Source: Antrihabitans spumae (GTDB taxonomy: Bacteria; Actinomycetota; Actinomycetes; Mycobacteriales; Mycobacteriaceae). From it: DNA of 64,000 nucleotides. The stretch is from positions 62,001-126,000 of the forward strand of contig NZ_JBIMSN010000029.1 in assembly GCF_043944905.1 (NCBI RefSeq). Direction: 5' to 3'. The notes beneath the pieces were generated by a model. It was not told where the DNA came from, did not search any database, and saw only the letters and a list, made by a program, of their open reading frames with translations. Of the stretch, positions 52,243 through 61,348 are shown piece by piece. The first letter of the stretch is position 1; every line of letters begins with the position of its first letter. Made by a program: the position numbers and the translations under genes.

Positions 52243-53283
52243 TCAGCAAGTCCCAACGACAGATGCGAGCCGCTGGAGTTGTTCGGTGTCCCCACAGGTA
52301 ACCAGAAGCATGGTCACGCCGGCCGCCTCCCACACTCCGATCTCGGAGCGAACGTGCTCTGCATCCCCGATGATCATCGTCTCGGTGACCATCTCGTCCG
52401 GCACGGCCGCAACGGCCTCCGCCTTGCGTCCTTCCTGAAAAAGTCGACCGATCTCGGCAACCTCGGACTCGTAGCCCATCCGCCGGTACACCTGGGCATG
52501 GAAGTTCAACTCCGGCGCACCCATCCCACCGACGTACAGCGCAACGACGGGCTTGACGCGCGCAATCTCGGCTGCGCGGTCGTCGGTGATCACGACCTGA
52601 CAGGACGCGGCGATCTCGAACTCGGCACGCGTTCGGCGCGCACCTTCGCGCGCGAAACCTTCGTCGAGCCACTCGTTGTACATCGGCGCCAAGCGCGGCG
52701 AGAAATAGATCGCCAACCAGCCGTCTGCGATCTCCGCCGTCAGCGCGACATTCTTCGGACCCTCCGAACCGAGCCATATCGGCAGGTCTGCCCGCAGCGG
52801 ATGGGTGATCGGCTTGAGCGGTTTGCCGAGCCCCGTCGAACCGGCGCCCAGGTACGGGAGCGGGTAGTGCGGACCGTCGTTTCGCACCGGCGCCTCGCGA
52901 GCAAGCACCTGCCGAACGATCGAGACGTATTCACGAGTTCGCGCTAGCGGCTTCTCGAACGGCTGCCCGTACCAACCCTCGACAACCTGCGGCCCCGAGA
53001 CACCCAATCCGAGTATCGCGCGCCCCCCGCTCAGGTGATCGAGCGTCAACGCGTGCATCGCGCAATTCGTCGGCGTCCGACCGGACAGCTGCGCAACCGA
53101 CGTGCCGAGCCTGACTCGCTGCGTCGACGAGCCCCACCAGGCGAGTGGCGCGAACGCATCCGATCCCCAGGATTCGGCGGCGAAAACCGCGTCGAAACCG
53201 TTGGCCTCCGCCGCACCGACCAACTCACCGTGGTTCGCGGGAGGCTGCGCGCCCCAGTAGCCGAGCTGCAATCCGAGCTTCAT
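52243..53283 (-). CDS. LLM class F420-dependent oxidoreductase
   Basis: A 346-residue luciferase-like TIM-barrel protein (LGLQLGYWGAQPP at the N-terminus; ALTLDHLSGGRAILGLGVSGPQVVEGW near residue 95; PIWLGSEGPKNVALTAEIADGWL near 180). This matches the F420-dependent methylene-H4MPT reductase-like family, and its position fits Rv3520c. The ATG at 53283 gives the family N-terminus. It is divergent from the DUF35-ltp4-ltp3 operon, with a KstR-like site between. It ends 27 bp upstream of the acyl-CoA synthetase start on the same strand. The reaction is not known. Confidence 0.87.
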   Translation of the reverse strand: MKLGLQLGYWGAQPPANHGELVGAAEANGFDAVFAAESWGSDAFAPLAWWGSSTQRVRLGTSVAQLSGRTPTNCAMHALTLDHLSGGRAILGLGVSGPQVVEGWYGQPFEKPLARTREYVSIVRQVLAREAPVRNDGPHYPLPYLGAGSTGLGKPLKPITHPLRADLPIWLGSEGPKNVALTAEIADGWLAIYFSPRLAPMYNEWLDEGFAREGARRTRAEFEIAASCQVVITDDRAAEIARVKPVVALYVGGMGAPELNFHAQVYRRMGYESEVAEIGRLFQEGRKAEAVAAVPDEMVTETMIIGDAEHVRSEIGVWEAAGVTMLLVTCGDTEQLQRLASVVGTC

Positions 53284-53334
53284 CGTCGACCTCCACCTGA
53301 GCGGCGCTGCAACAGTGGCACTTGCCACCAGAAT

Positions 53335-53348
53335 AAGAACCTGTTCTA
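53335..53348. promoter_or_regulatory. KstR-type operator between LLM gene and DUF35-ltp4-ltp3 operon
   Basis: AAGAACCTGTTCTA matches the KstR consensus except for the first base. It is 9 bp upstream of the GTG of the DUF35 gene and 51 bp from the divergent LLM gene. Confidence 0.78.
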
Positions 53349-53357
53349 CTCGACTTC

Positions 53358-54365
53358 GTGACCATTGTGAACAGTACGGCACCAGATGTTCACCACATCG
53401 ACGAGCGCGACAAGCCGCTCACTGCCCCCCTGAACGTGCAGTTCGACTACACGAGGTCCGTCGGTCCGACCATCGGCGGCTTTCTCACCGGGCTGCGGGA
53501 TCGTCGCGTCGTCGGTGTCCGTGGCAGCGACGGACGTGTTCTCGTTCCACCACCCGAATTCGACGCCGTCACCCACGAACCGCTGACCGACTTCGTCGAC
53601 GTCGAATCAGTCGGCACGGTGAAAACCTGGACCTGGGCGGCCGAACCGATCGACGGTCAGCCACTGGAACACCCGTTCGCCTGGGCCTTCGTACAGCTCG
53701 ACGGCGCCGATTCGGCCATACTTCACGCCGTCGACGCAGGCTCGCCCGAGCGCATGAGCACCGGTATGCGGGTCCACATTCGGTGGGCCGCAGAGAGGTC
53801 GGGATCGATCCTCGACATCGCGTGCTTCGATCCCGGCGAAGCCGAGAGCAGCAGCGAAAACGATTCCGCGGCAGCGGCTTCCGAGCCGGTGACCATGATC
53901 ACCACGCCGGTCAGGCTGCAGTTTCACCACTCGGCGTCCTACGAAGAGAGCTTCTACCTTCGCGGACTCGCGGAGGGCAAGCTGATCGGCGGGCGAACAC
54001 ATCAGGGCGCCAAGGTCTACATACCGCCCCGCGGTGCAAGTCCGACCGACGGACTGCCGACGCGCGAGCAAGTCGAACTGCCGGACAAAGGCACCATCAC
54101 CACGTTCTGCATCGTCAACGTGCCCTTCCTCGGCCAACGCATCAAGCCGCCCTACATCGCCGCGTACGTCTTGCTCGACGGCGCCGACATCGCGTTCCTG
54201 CACCTGATTCTGGATTGCGATCCAGCAGAGGTGCGCATGGGCATGCGCGTCGAGGCGGTTTGGAAACCGCAGGACCAGTGGGGTTTCACGCTGGAGAACA
54301 TCGACCACTTCCGCCCGTCCGGCGAACCGGATGCGGAATACGACACCTACAAACACCACCTCTGA
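53358..54365 (+). CDS. Tandem DUF35 OB-fold protein (steroid aldolase partner type)
   Basis: A 335-residue protein made of two related halves (about residues 20-160 and 180-325). Each has the DUF35 pattern of an N-terminal helix (FLTGLRDRRVVGVRG and YLRGLAEGKLIGGRT), a knuckle ending in PP (GRVLVPPPEF and AKVYIPPRGA) and an OB-fold barrel. The usual zinc-ribbon cysteines are missing in both knuckles. In other steroid degraders DUF35 proteins bind thiolase-like Ltp proteins to make an aldolase. It is followed by ltp4 and ltp3 and matches Rv3521 by position. Start GTG 53358. Confidence 0.85.
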   Translation: MTIVNSTAPDVHHIDERDKPLTAPLNVQFDYTRSVGPTIGGFLTGLRDRRVVGVRGSDGRVLVPPPEFDAVTHEPLTDFVDVESVGTVKTWTWAAEPIDGQPLEHPFAWAFVQLDGADSAILHAVDAGSPERMSTGMRVHIRWAAERSGSILDIACFDPGEAESSSENDSAAAASEPVTMITTPVRLQFHHSASYEESFYLRGLAEGKLIGGRTHQGAKVYIPPRGASPTDGLPTREQVELPDKGTITTFCIVNVPFLGQRIKPPYIAAYVLLDGADIAFLHLILDCDPAEVRMGMRVEAVWKPQDQWGFTLENIDHFRPSGEPDAEYDTYKHHL

Positions 54366-54373
54366 GGAGCCCC

Positions 54374-55419
54374 ATGACCGACGTTGCGATAGTCGGCTTC
54401 GCGCACGCTCCCCATGTTCGCGAGACGGATGGCACGACCAACGGCGTCGAGATGCTGGTCCCCTGCTTCCAACAGCTCTACCGCGAACTGGGAATCACCA
54501 AGGCAGACATCGGCTTCTGGTGCTCGGGGTCGTCCGACTACCTGGCAGGTCGAGCCTTCTCGTTCATCTCCGCGATCGACGCCATCGGCGCTGTGCCACC
54601 GATCAACGAGTCACACGTGGAGATGGACGCCGCCTGGGCGCTGTACGAGGCCTGGATCAAGATAAAGACCGGCGAGGTGGACACCGCGCTGGTCTACGGC
54701 TTCGGCAAGTCCTCCGCCGGTCTGCTCCGCAAAGTCCTTGCCATGCAACTCGATCCGTACACCGTCGGACCACTGTGGCCCGACTCGATAGCCCTTGCCG
54801 GCTTGCAAGCGCGCGCGGGCATCGACGCCGGGAAGTGGACGGAACGGTCGATGGCCGAAGTCGCATTCGGGAGTTCGCAAGCAGTACAAGGCATCCGAAG
54901 AGGGCCCGTCGACATCGACGCACTCCTCTCGGGTCCCTATGTGGCAGATCCACTTCGCAGACACGACTGCGCACCGATCACCGATGGCGCCGCCGCGATC
55001 GTCCTCGCCTCCGGTGACAGAGCACGAGAACTGTGCGCCCGGCCGGCCTGGATCAGCGGGATCGAACACCGCATCGACTCCCCGAACATCGGTGCGCGTG
55101 ACCTCACCATCGCGCCCTCGGCGGCAGCCGCCGCAGCCGCCGCATCGGGTGGTGACACCAGCTACGACATCGCGGAGATATACGCACCGTTCACCCACCA
55201 GCAGCTGATCCTCACCGAAGCATTCGGACTGGACGACCGTACGATCGTCAACCCCTCGGGCGGCCCGCTCGCAGCCAACCCGATGTTCGCCGCAGGGCTC
55301 GAGCGCCTCGGTTTCGCAGCGCAGCAGATCATTTCGGGCACCGCAGGACGAGCTCTCGCGCACGCAACCAGCGGTCCGCTGCTGCAGCACAACCTCGTCG
55401 CAGTTCTGGAGGCAGAGCA

Positions 55420-55423
<4 letters not shown>
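54374..55423 (+). CDS. ltp4: Thiolase-like lipid-transfer protein Ltp4
   Basis: A 349-residue thiolase-superfamily protein of the SCP-x/Ltp group. VAIVGFAHAPHVRETDGTT is at the N-terminus, GFWCSGSSDYLAG holds the Cys position (near residue 50), and the C-terminal core is TIVNPSGGPLAANP (near 295). The ATG at 54374 follows GAGGAG. Ltp3 and Ltp4 are needed for breaking down C-24 branched sterol side chains in rhodococci. It overlaps ltp3 by ATGA. With DUF35 and Ltp3 it probably forms a side-chain-cleaving aldolase. Confidence 0.9.
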
Positions 55424-56609
<1,186 letters not shown>

Positions 56610-56613
<4 letters not shown>

Positions 56614-57482
56614 AGTTCACACTCGGCATCGCGATGAGTCCGCTCGATCAACTAACAGAGCTTGCCAAAACCGCCGAAGAATGCGGCTTCGCGTCCATTG
56701 CGCTGCCCGACTCGTTGTTCTACATGGAGACGGCGGCAGAGAAATACCCGTACACCCCCGACGGTTCACGGATGTGGAACGCCGACACGCCATGGGTCGA
56801 TCCGTTGATCGGCGCAACCGCAATGGCTGCCGTGACAACGACATTGCGGTTCTACAGCAACGTGCTCAAGCTCGGCTCCAGAAATCCGCTGCTGCTGGCG
56901 CGACAACTCGGCTCGGTAGCGGCGATGACGGGAAATCGGTTCGGCTTCGGCGTCGGAATAGGCTGGGCACCAGAGGAATTCGAGTGGTGCGGTGCGCCGT
57001 ACGCCAAGCGCGGCGCCCGTGTCGACGAAATGATCGAGGTGATCAAACTCGTTCTCGGCGGCGGAATGGTCGAATTCCATGGCGAGTTCTTCGATTTCGA
57101 CAAACTGCAGATAAGTCCTACACCGACACAGCCTGTTCCGTTCTACGTCGGCGGCCACACCGGGCCCGCGCTACGCAGAGCAGCAAAGGTAGGCGACGGC
57201 TGGTGTTCGGCGATGATGACATTCGACGACCTCGTTTCGACGAAAGCCGAATTGGATCGTCTGCGTGCGGAATACGGTCGGGCAGACGAACCTTTCGAAA
57301 TTCAAGCTGTGTGCATCGACAGGTTCGATACCGCGGGCTACGAGGAGATGGACGCAGCGGGAATCACCGACGCGATTGTCGTGCCGTGGCTTTTCGACGG
57401 CGTTGCCTTCGACGGACCATTGGAGGCGAAGCAGGACTCGTTGCGAAAGTTCGCCGCTGTCAACATCTCCGGGCAGGCGTGA
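56610..57482 (+). CDS. LLM class F420-dependent oxidoreductase
   Basis: A 290-residue luciferase-like protein with MKFTLGIAMSPLDQLTELAK at the N-terminus, GNRFGFGVGIGWAPEEFEW (near residue 107) and PFYVGGHTGPALRRAAKVGDGW (near 172). Its ATG overlaps the ltp3 stop (ATGA), placing it in the side-chain operon, and the KSI-like gene follows after 3 bp. It may reduce an unsaturated steroid intermediate with F420H2, an inference from family and context. Confidence 0.87.
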
Positions 57483-57485
57483 TCG

Positions 57486-57899
57486 ATGACCGTCGAACAA
57501 CACCCGGCGCGCGCAGCAGGACTCGCATCGCAGGCAGCCGTTCGCGCGAAGGACAAGGAGAGTTGGCTCGACCTTTTCGCCGCGGAGGGCTCTGTCGAAG
57601 ATCCGGTCGGGCGTTCGGGTTTCGACCCCGACGGTACTGGCCATCACGGCCGTGAGGCCATAGGCAAGTTCTGGGACATGAGCATCGGTACCACCGAGTC
57701 CATCGAGTTCCTGTTCGACGACTCGTTCGCGTGCGGTAGCGAGGCCGTGTTCACCGGGACGATCAGGTCGGTGGTCGGCGGCATGGTGATCGACGCCGAA
57801 GGTGTCTTCACCTATCGCGTGGACGAGAGTGGCAAAATCCTTGCACTGCGCGCCTTCTGGGAGATCGAGCGCGCAATGCGCACCGCACACAAAGTCTGA
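57486..57899 (+). CDS. Ketosteroid-isomerase-like (NTF2-fold) protein
   Basis: A 137-residue NTF2-fold protein with the helix SQAAVRAKDKESWLDLFAAEG followed by SVEDPVGRSG. The Asp in EDPVG aligns with the base of ketosteroid isomerases. The C-terminal strands are AVFTGTIRSVVGGMVIDAEGVFTY. It lies in the ltp operon, 3 bp after the LLM gene, so a double-bond isomerase or dehydratase role on a side-chain intermediate is plausible. Its stop falls at the left edge of a direct repeat that brackets an insertion. Confidence 0.82.
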   Translation: MTVEQHPARAAGLASQAAVRAKDKESWLDLFAAEGSVEDPVGRSGFDPDGTGHHGREAIGKFWDMSIGTTESIEFLFDDSFACGSEAVFTGTIRSVVGGMVIDAEGVFTYRVDESGKILALRAFWEIERAMRTAHKV

Positions 57900-57915
57900 T
57901 TTCCTTAACGTCGTT
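57898..57915. repeat. Direct repeat, left copy, bounding a 3.36-kb insertion
   Basis: GATTTCCTTAACGTCGTT here and GATTCCCTTAACGTCGTT at 61253-61270 differ at one base (17 of 18). The last 13 bases (CCTTAACGTCGTT) are identical. The left copy begins in the stop codon of the KSI-like gene. Confidence 0.75.
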
Positions 57916-58138
57916 GCCGGGCATCGCGGGACCTCGGACGTAGGTTCGAAGATGCCTGGGGACACCGGATATGGCTTTTTTGTTTTCGCTGATCGATGGC
58001 CGGAAGGGAATGGCCACCCGGTGTCCTCGACGACTCGACCGCTCATTGAGAGATGCGACGCGATCGCTGTTTAAGGACACGACGGGGCAGTCGTCCGCCA
58101 GGTACGTACGTCGGAAACCGAACGGGAGAGTGAAATAA
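57916..58138. other. Non-coding left end of IS110-type element, guide-RNA candidate region
   Basis: About 223 bp without a credible gene, between the direct repeat and the transposase start. It holds an inverted repeat GGACACCGG (57960-57968) / CCGGTGTCC (58018-58026), inner segment CGATGGCCGGAAGGGAATGGCC and a T run (GGCTTTTTTG). IS110-group elements carry a structured bridge RNA in this position, so this stretch may encode one. No promoter is proven. Confidence 0.45.
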
Positions 58139-59355
58139 GTGAACTCTTTGTGGGTGGGCGTCGATGCGGGCAAACAGCATCACCACGCTGTGGCGATCGA
58201 CGCCGACGGATCAGAAAGTTGTCGCGCCGAGTTGCGAACGACGAAGCCAGCTTGGTGGAGCTGGTCGATACGGTCGGACGAATCGCGATGGATGGGCAGG
58301 TCACATGGGCGGTGGATCTGAACTCCGGTGGTGCAGCGATGCTTATTGCTGTGCTGATCGCACGTGGTGAGCAGGTGCTGTACATCCCTGGTCGGATCGT
58401 CCATCACGCCGCAGGTGGCTATCGGGGCGACGGGAAAACGGACGCGAAGGACGCCGCGATCATTGCCGACCAGGCTCGCATGCGGCGTGATCTGCAGCCG
58501 ATGCGTGTTGACGACGAGATCAGCAGTGAGCTGGCCATCCTGACCTCGCGGCGCACCGACCTCATGCGGGATCGCACGCGGGCGATCAATCGACTCCGAG
58601 CGCTACTCAGCATGTACTTTCCGGCCCTTGAACGTGCTCTCGACATCAGCAACGTCAAGGGTGCGATCATCTTGCTCACCGGGCACCAGACACCGGACGG
58701 TCTCCGGCGGGTGGGGCACGCGCGGCTCGAATCGTGGCTGCGAAAGAACAAGGCGTACAACGCATCCGGTCTCGCACAGTTGGCGATCGACGCGGCACGG
58801 TCCCAACACACACGGGTGCCCGGCCAGGACGCCGCGGGGGCGACGGTCGCGAAGTGGGCGCATCACATCAGATATCTCGACCGGGAGATGGCTGAGGTGG
58901 ACCGAGATATCGAGACGCGGTTCCGGCGCCACCGCAAGGCTGCGGTCATCGAATCGATGCCTGGGTTCGGCCCGCTGCTCGGAGCCGAGTTGCTCGCCGC
59001 GACAGGGGGCGACGTCTCGGTGTTCGGCACTGCGGACCGGTTCTCCGCCGTGGCCGGCCTCGCGCCGGTCCCACGCGACTCGGGCCGGGTCAGCGGTAAC
59101 TTGCACCGCCCGCGACGGTACGACCGGCGATTGCTGCGGACGGCGTATCTCTCGGCGCAACTGAGCATCCGATCGTGCGCGGAGTCTCGGATCTACTACG
59201 ACCGCAAACGAGCTGAAGGCAAGCGGCATACCCAGGCCGTGCTGGCGCTGGCCCGCCGCAGATCGAACGTGCTGTGGGCGATGCTGCGCGACGATATCCC
59301 GTATCGACCCGCACCGAAGCCCGCGCAACCCCCTCCCGCTCGCGCCGCGGCCTGA
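58139..59355 (+). pseudogene. IS110-family transposase with N-terminal frameshift
   Basis: The N-terminal part reads MNSLWVGVDAGKQHHHAVAI from GTG 58139 (ribosome site GGGAGAG). Near 58207-58222 the frame must shift by one base to continue as KLSRRVANDEASLVELVDTV. The rest is open to 59355. The RuvC-like domain has WAVDLN and GDGKTDAKDAAIIADQAR. The C-terminal Tnp domain has MPGFGPLLGAELLA and the serine region PRDSGRVSGNLHRPRRYD. Total length (about 405 residues) is normal. A one-base deletion is likely, so the enzyme is probably inactive unless frameshifting or a sequencing error is involved. Confidence 0.88.
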
Positions 59356-59487
59356 ACCGACTATCTGATGCGGCCCGTCGAGCAGTCGTGTTCGCCGATC
59401 TTCGGCGAAACCGAGTCGTCGCCAGGGGCGCACCGTTGGGTGTGGTGTCCGGCGCGTCGTAGACCACTAGCGCCGCACAAGCAGCGT

Positions 59488-60897
59488 CTAGCTGGTCTCG
59501 TCGGGAGTCGCGGAAGGTAGCGGGTTCGCGGTTCGTTGTTCGATCCATCGTGTTACCTCGTGCGCCCCTGACCGTTCGGCGGCTGCGAGGGGTGTCAGTC
59601 CGTCGTATCCGATCCAGTCGATGTCGGCACCGTGATGGAGAAGGAGTGCGGCGGTGGCGATCTGACCTCCGTGACATGCGCCCCAGAAGCTGCTGGTGAT
59701 GTTCTCCTCGGTGGGACCGCCGGTGTCGAGTTGACGTTCGACCTCGGATTCGAGGCCGAGGGCAGCTGCCTCGAACAGATTGGTCGATGCTCCGCGTTCG
59801 ACGAGTCGGTGGGCTGCGGCCCACTGTCCGAATGCGGTCGCATCAGCCAGCGGCGTCCCTCCGGCGATGACCGCGCCGGCCGCGTCTATGTCGGCGCCTG
59901 CGTCGAGTAGTGCGTCGATGGCGGCAACGTCGTCGCTGCTCGCTGCCCAGTGCAACGGTGTCTCGTGATGATGCTCGCCGAGGCTGGGGGCGTTGGGATC
60001 TGCGCCGGCCGAGACGAGGGTTGTGATGGATTCCGCGACATTCGGGAAGTGGCCTGGCCAGTCGGTGGCCACATGCAGCAAGGTGCGCCCCTCGTGTCGA
60101 GGCAGACGAACAGTGGCGAGTTCGGGTGTCGCGGCAAGCAGCCGGCGGAGCGTTTCGACGTCGCCCACTCGGATCGCGGCGACGGCGGACTCGTGTGTCG
60201 GGCTGTCGACCAATGCGTCGAGAATCCATCGGTCTGCGGGGACACCGCTGGGGCTGCCGTTCGATGACGGGTACAGCCGGCACTGCAACCCGTATCGATC
60301 CGATCCGTCGGACGAGGCCGACGGTGACGGTGTCTCGGTGTCCGGCGCGACGTCGCGTCCATTGACCCGCACGGTGGGTGAGCCGAGAAACCGGGTGGCG
60401 TGGGCCTGCTCGACGGTCTGGATCTCGTTGAGTGTCAGGGTGGCGGTGATGTCGTGTTGCTCGAGAAGGTCGTACAGATGCGGCAGGAGCTGTTCGTGGT
60501 GTGGGCAGCCCTGGACATAGAGCACTTCGATGGTCGGCGGCCCGTCCAGAATGCAGATCTCCGCGATCAGGCTGTCGCGCAACGTCATTCGGACTGTCAT
60601 CTCGGGCGGGTAGTCATCGGGATCGGGTGCCGAGACCTGGACCCGGGCGGTGAAGACGTTCCCGCGGTGGGTGTCGGCGGGTTCCACACCGTTCAGCCGA
60701 AGGGTGATCCCACCCGCGAGCAGGCCGGCGTAATGGTCACCCACTTGATCGCGATCGGTGCATTCGTTGCCCGTGCCACGTTGCTCTCCTCCCCACCTCA
60801 CATCCGCTGTCAGTAGCGCGGTGAATGCGTCGCGGGTGCGGGCGGCGAGTGCGGATTCGAGGTCCTCGTACCAGGAGTGTCGCGATGACTCGGTCAT
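59488..60897 (-). CDS. Three-domain fusion: SnoaL-like + thioredoxin-like + ankyrin repeats
   Basis: A 469-residue protein. Residues about 5-115 form an NTF2/SnoaL-like domain (EDLESALAARTRDAFTALL, then VRMTLRDSLIAEICIL). Residues about 120-230 are a thioredoxin-like domain (IEVLYVQGCPHHEQLLPHL, then FLGSPTVRVNGRDVAP) with a single Cys at the usual active-site position. Residues about 240-460 hold ankyrin repeats (GRTLLHVATDW, ETPLHWAASSDDVAAIDALLDAGADID, ATAALLLHHGADIDWIGYDGLTPLAAAE). The ATG at 60897 gives MTESSRHSWYEDL. It lies inside a bracketed insertion. The partner and function are unknown. Confidence 0.82.
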   Translation of the reverse strand: MTESSRHSWYEDLESALAARTRDAFTALLTADVRWGGEQRGTGNECTDRDQVGDHYAGLLAGGITLRLNGVEPADTHRGNVFTARVQVSAPDPDDYPPEMTVRMTLRDSLIAEICILDGPPTIEVLYVQGCPHHEQLLPHLYDLLEQHDITATLTLNEIQTVEQAHATRFLGSPTVRVNGRDVAPDTETPSPSASSDGSDRYGLQCRLYPSSNGSPSGVPADRWILDALVDSPTHESAVAAIRVGDVETLRRLLAATPELATVRLPRHEGRTLLHVATDWPGHFPNVAESITTLVSAGADPNAPSLGEHHHETPLHWAASSDDVAAIDALLDAGADIDAAGAVIAGGTPLADATAFGQWAAAHRLVERGASTNLFEAAALGLESEVERQLDTGGPTEENITSSFWGACHGGQIATAALLLHHGADIDWIGYDGLTPLAAAERSGAHEVTRWIEQRTANPLPSATPDETS

Positions 60898-61252
60898 GTT
60901 CGATGTCCTGACGCAGCGGGTGCCGCCCGCGTGATTCGGCGGCTCCCTCGTTCGGCCTTGTGCACACCACTGTCCCATTCCCAGATGACCCGCGCAGTGG
61001 TTGTGTCGATTCGACAAGCCCAACCCACGGTCGTTCACCGGTCGGTAGGTCCCAGCTCGTGTCTCCTCGAGATTTCGGGATGACCGGTGGTGACGTTGCG
61101 GACAGGGCGAGCACAGACCACCACCGCACCGAGCCCGTCAAAGAAGGGCGTCCACCCCCCACCCGATCGAACCCGACCCTCGCACACGCAACGCCACCTC
61201 CGGCGTCGCCCGATCGGATCGGCCTACGGCCGAGCTTGACGAAGCCTATTGA
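60898..61252. other. Intergenic segment upstream of the fusion gene
   Basis: About 355 bp without a credible gene; the 139-codon plus-strand frame here has no ribosome site and runs through the cyp125 terminator. It should hold the promoter of the minus-strand fusion gene. A short inverted repeat GGCCTACGGCC occurs at 61221-61231. No clear operator was seen. Confidence 0.5.
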
Positions 61253-61270
61253 GATTCCCTTAACGTCGTT
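61253..61270. repeat. Direct repeat, right copy, bounding a 3.36-kb insertion
   Basis: GATTCCCTTAACGTCGTT, matching 57898-57915 in 17 of 18 bases. It lies 28 bp before the cyp125 terminator hairpin. Removing one copy and the DNA between them would join the KSI-like gene end directly to that terminator. Confidence 0.75.
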
Positions 61271-61298
61271 CGAACAGGACAGTTTCGAACAGAACATC

Positions 61299-61333
61299 GA
61301 TAAGGCCCCTGCTCCTCGAGCAGGGGCCTTATC
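61299..61333 (-). terminator. Intrinsic terminator of cyp125
   Basis: A perfect 15-bp stem (61299-61313 with 61319-61333, core AAGGCCCCTGCT) and a 5-nt loop, ending 16 bp after the cyp125 stop on the minus strand. Read from the other side it could also end transcripts of the ltp operon before the insertion arose. Confidence 0.85.
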
Positions 61334-61348
61334 GGTGCTACAGACCTG

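Noticed and set aside
58205..58225. Programmed -1 frameshift in the IS110 transposase
   Set aside because: No canonical slippery heptamer or following pseudoknot is evident, and IS110 transposases normally use one frame; a deletion is simpler.
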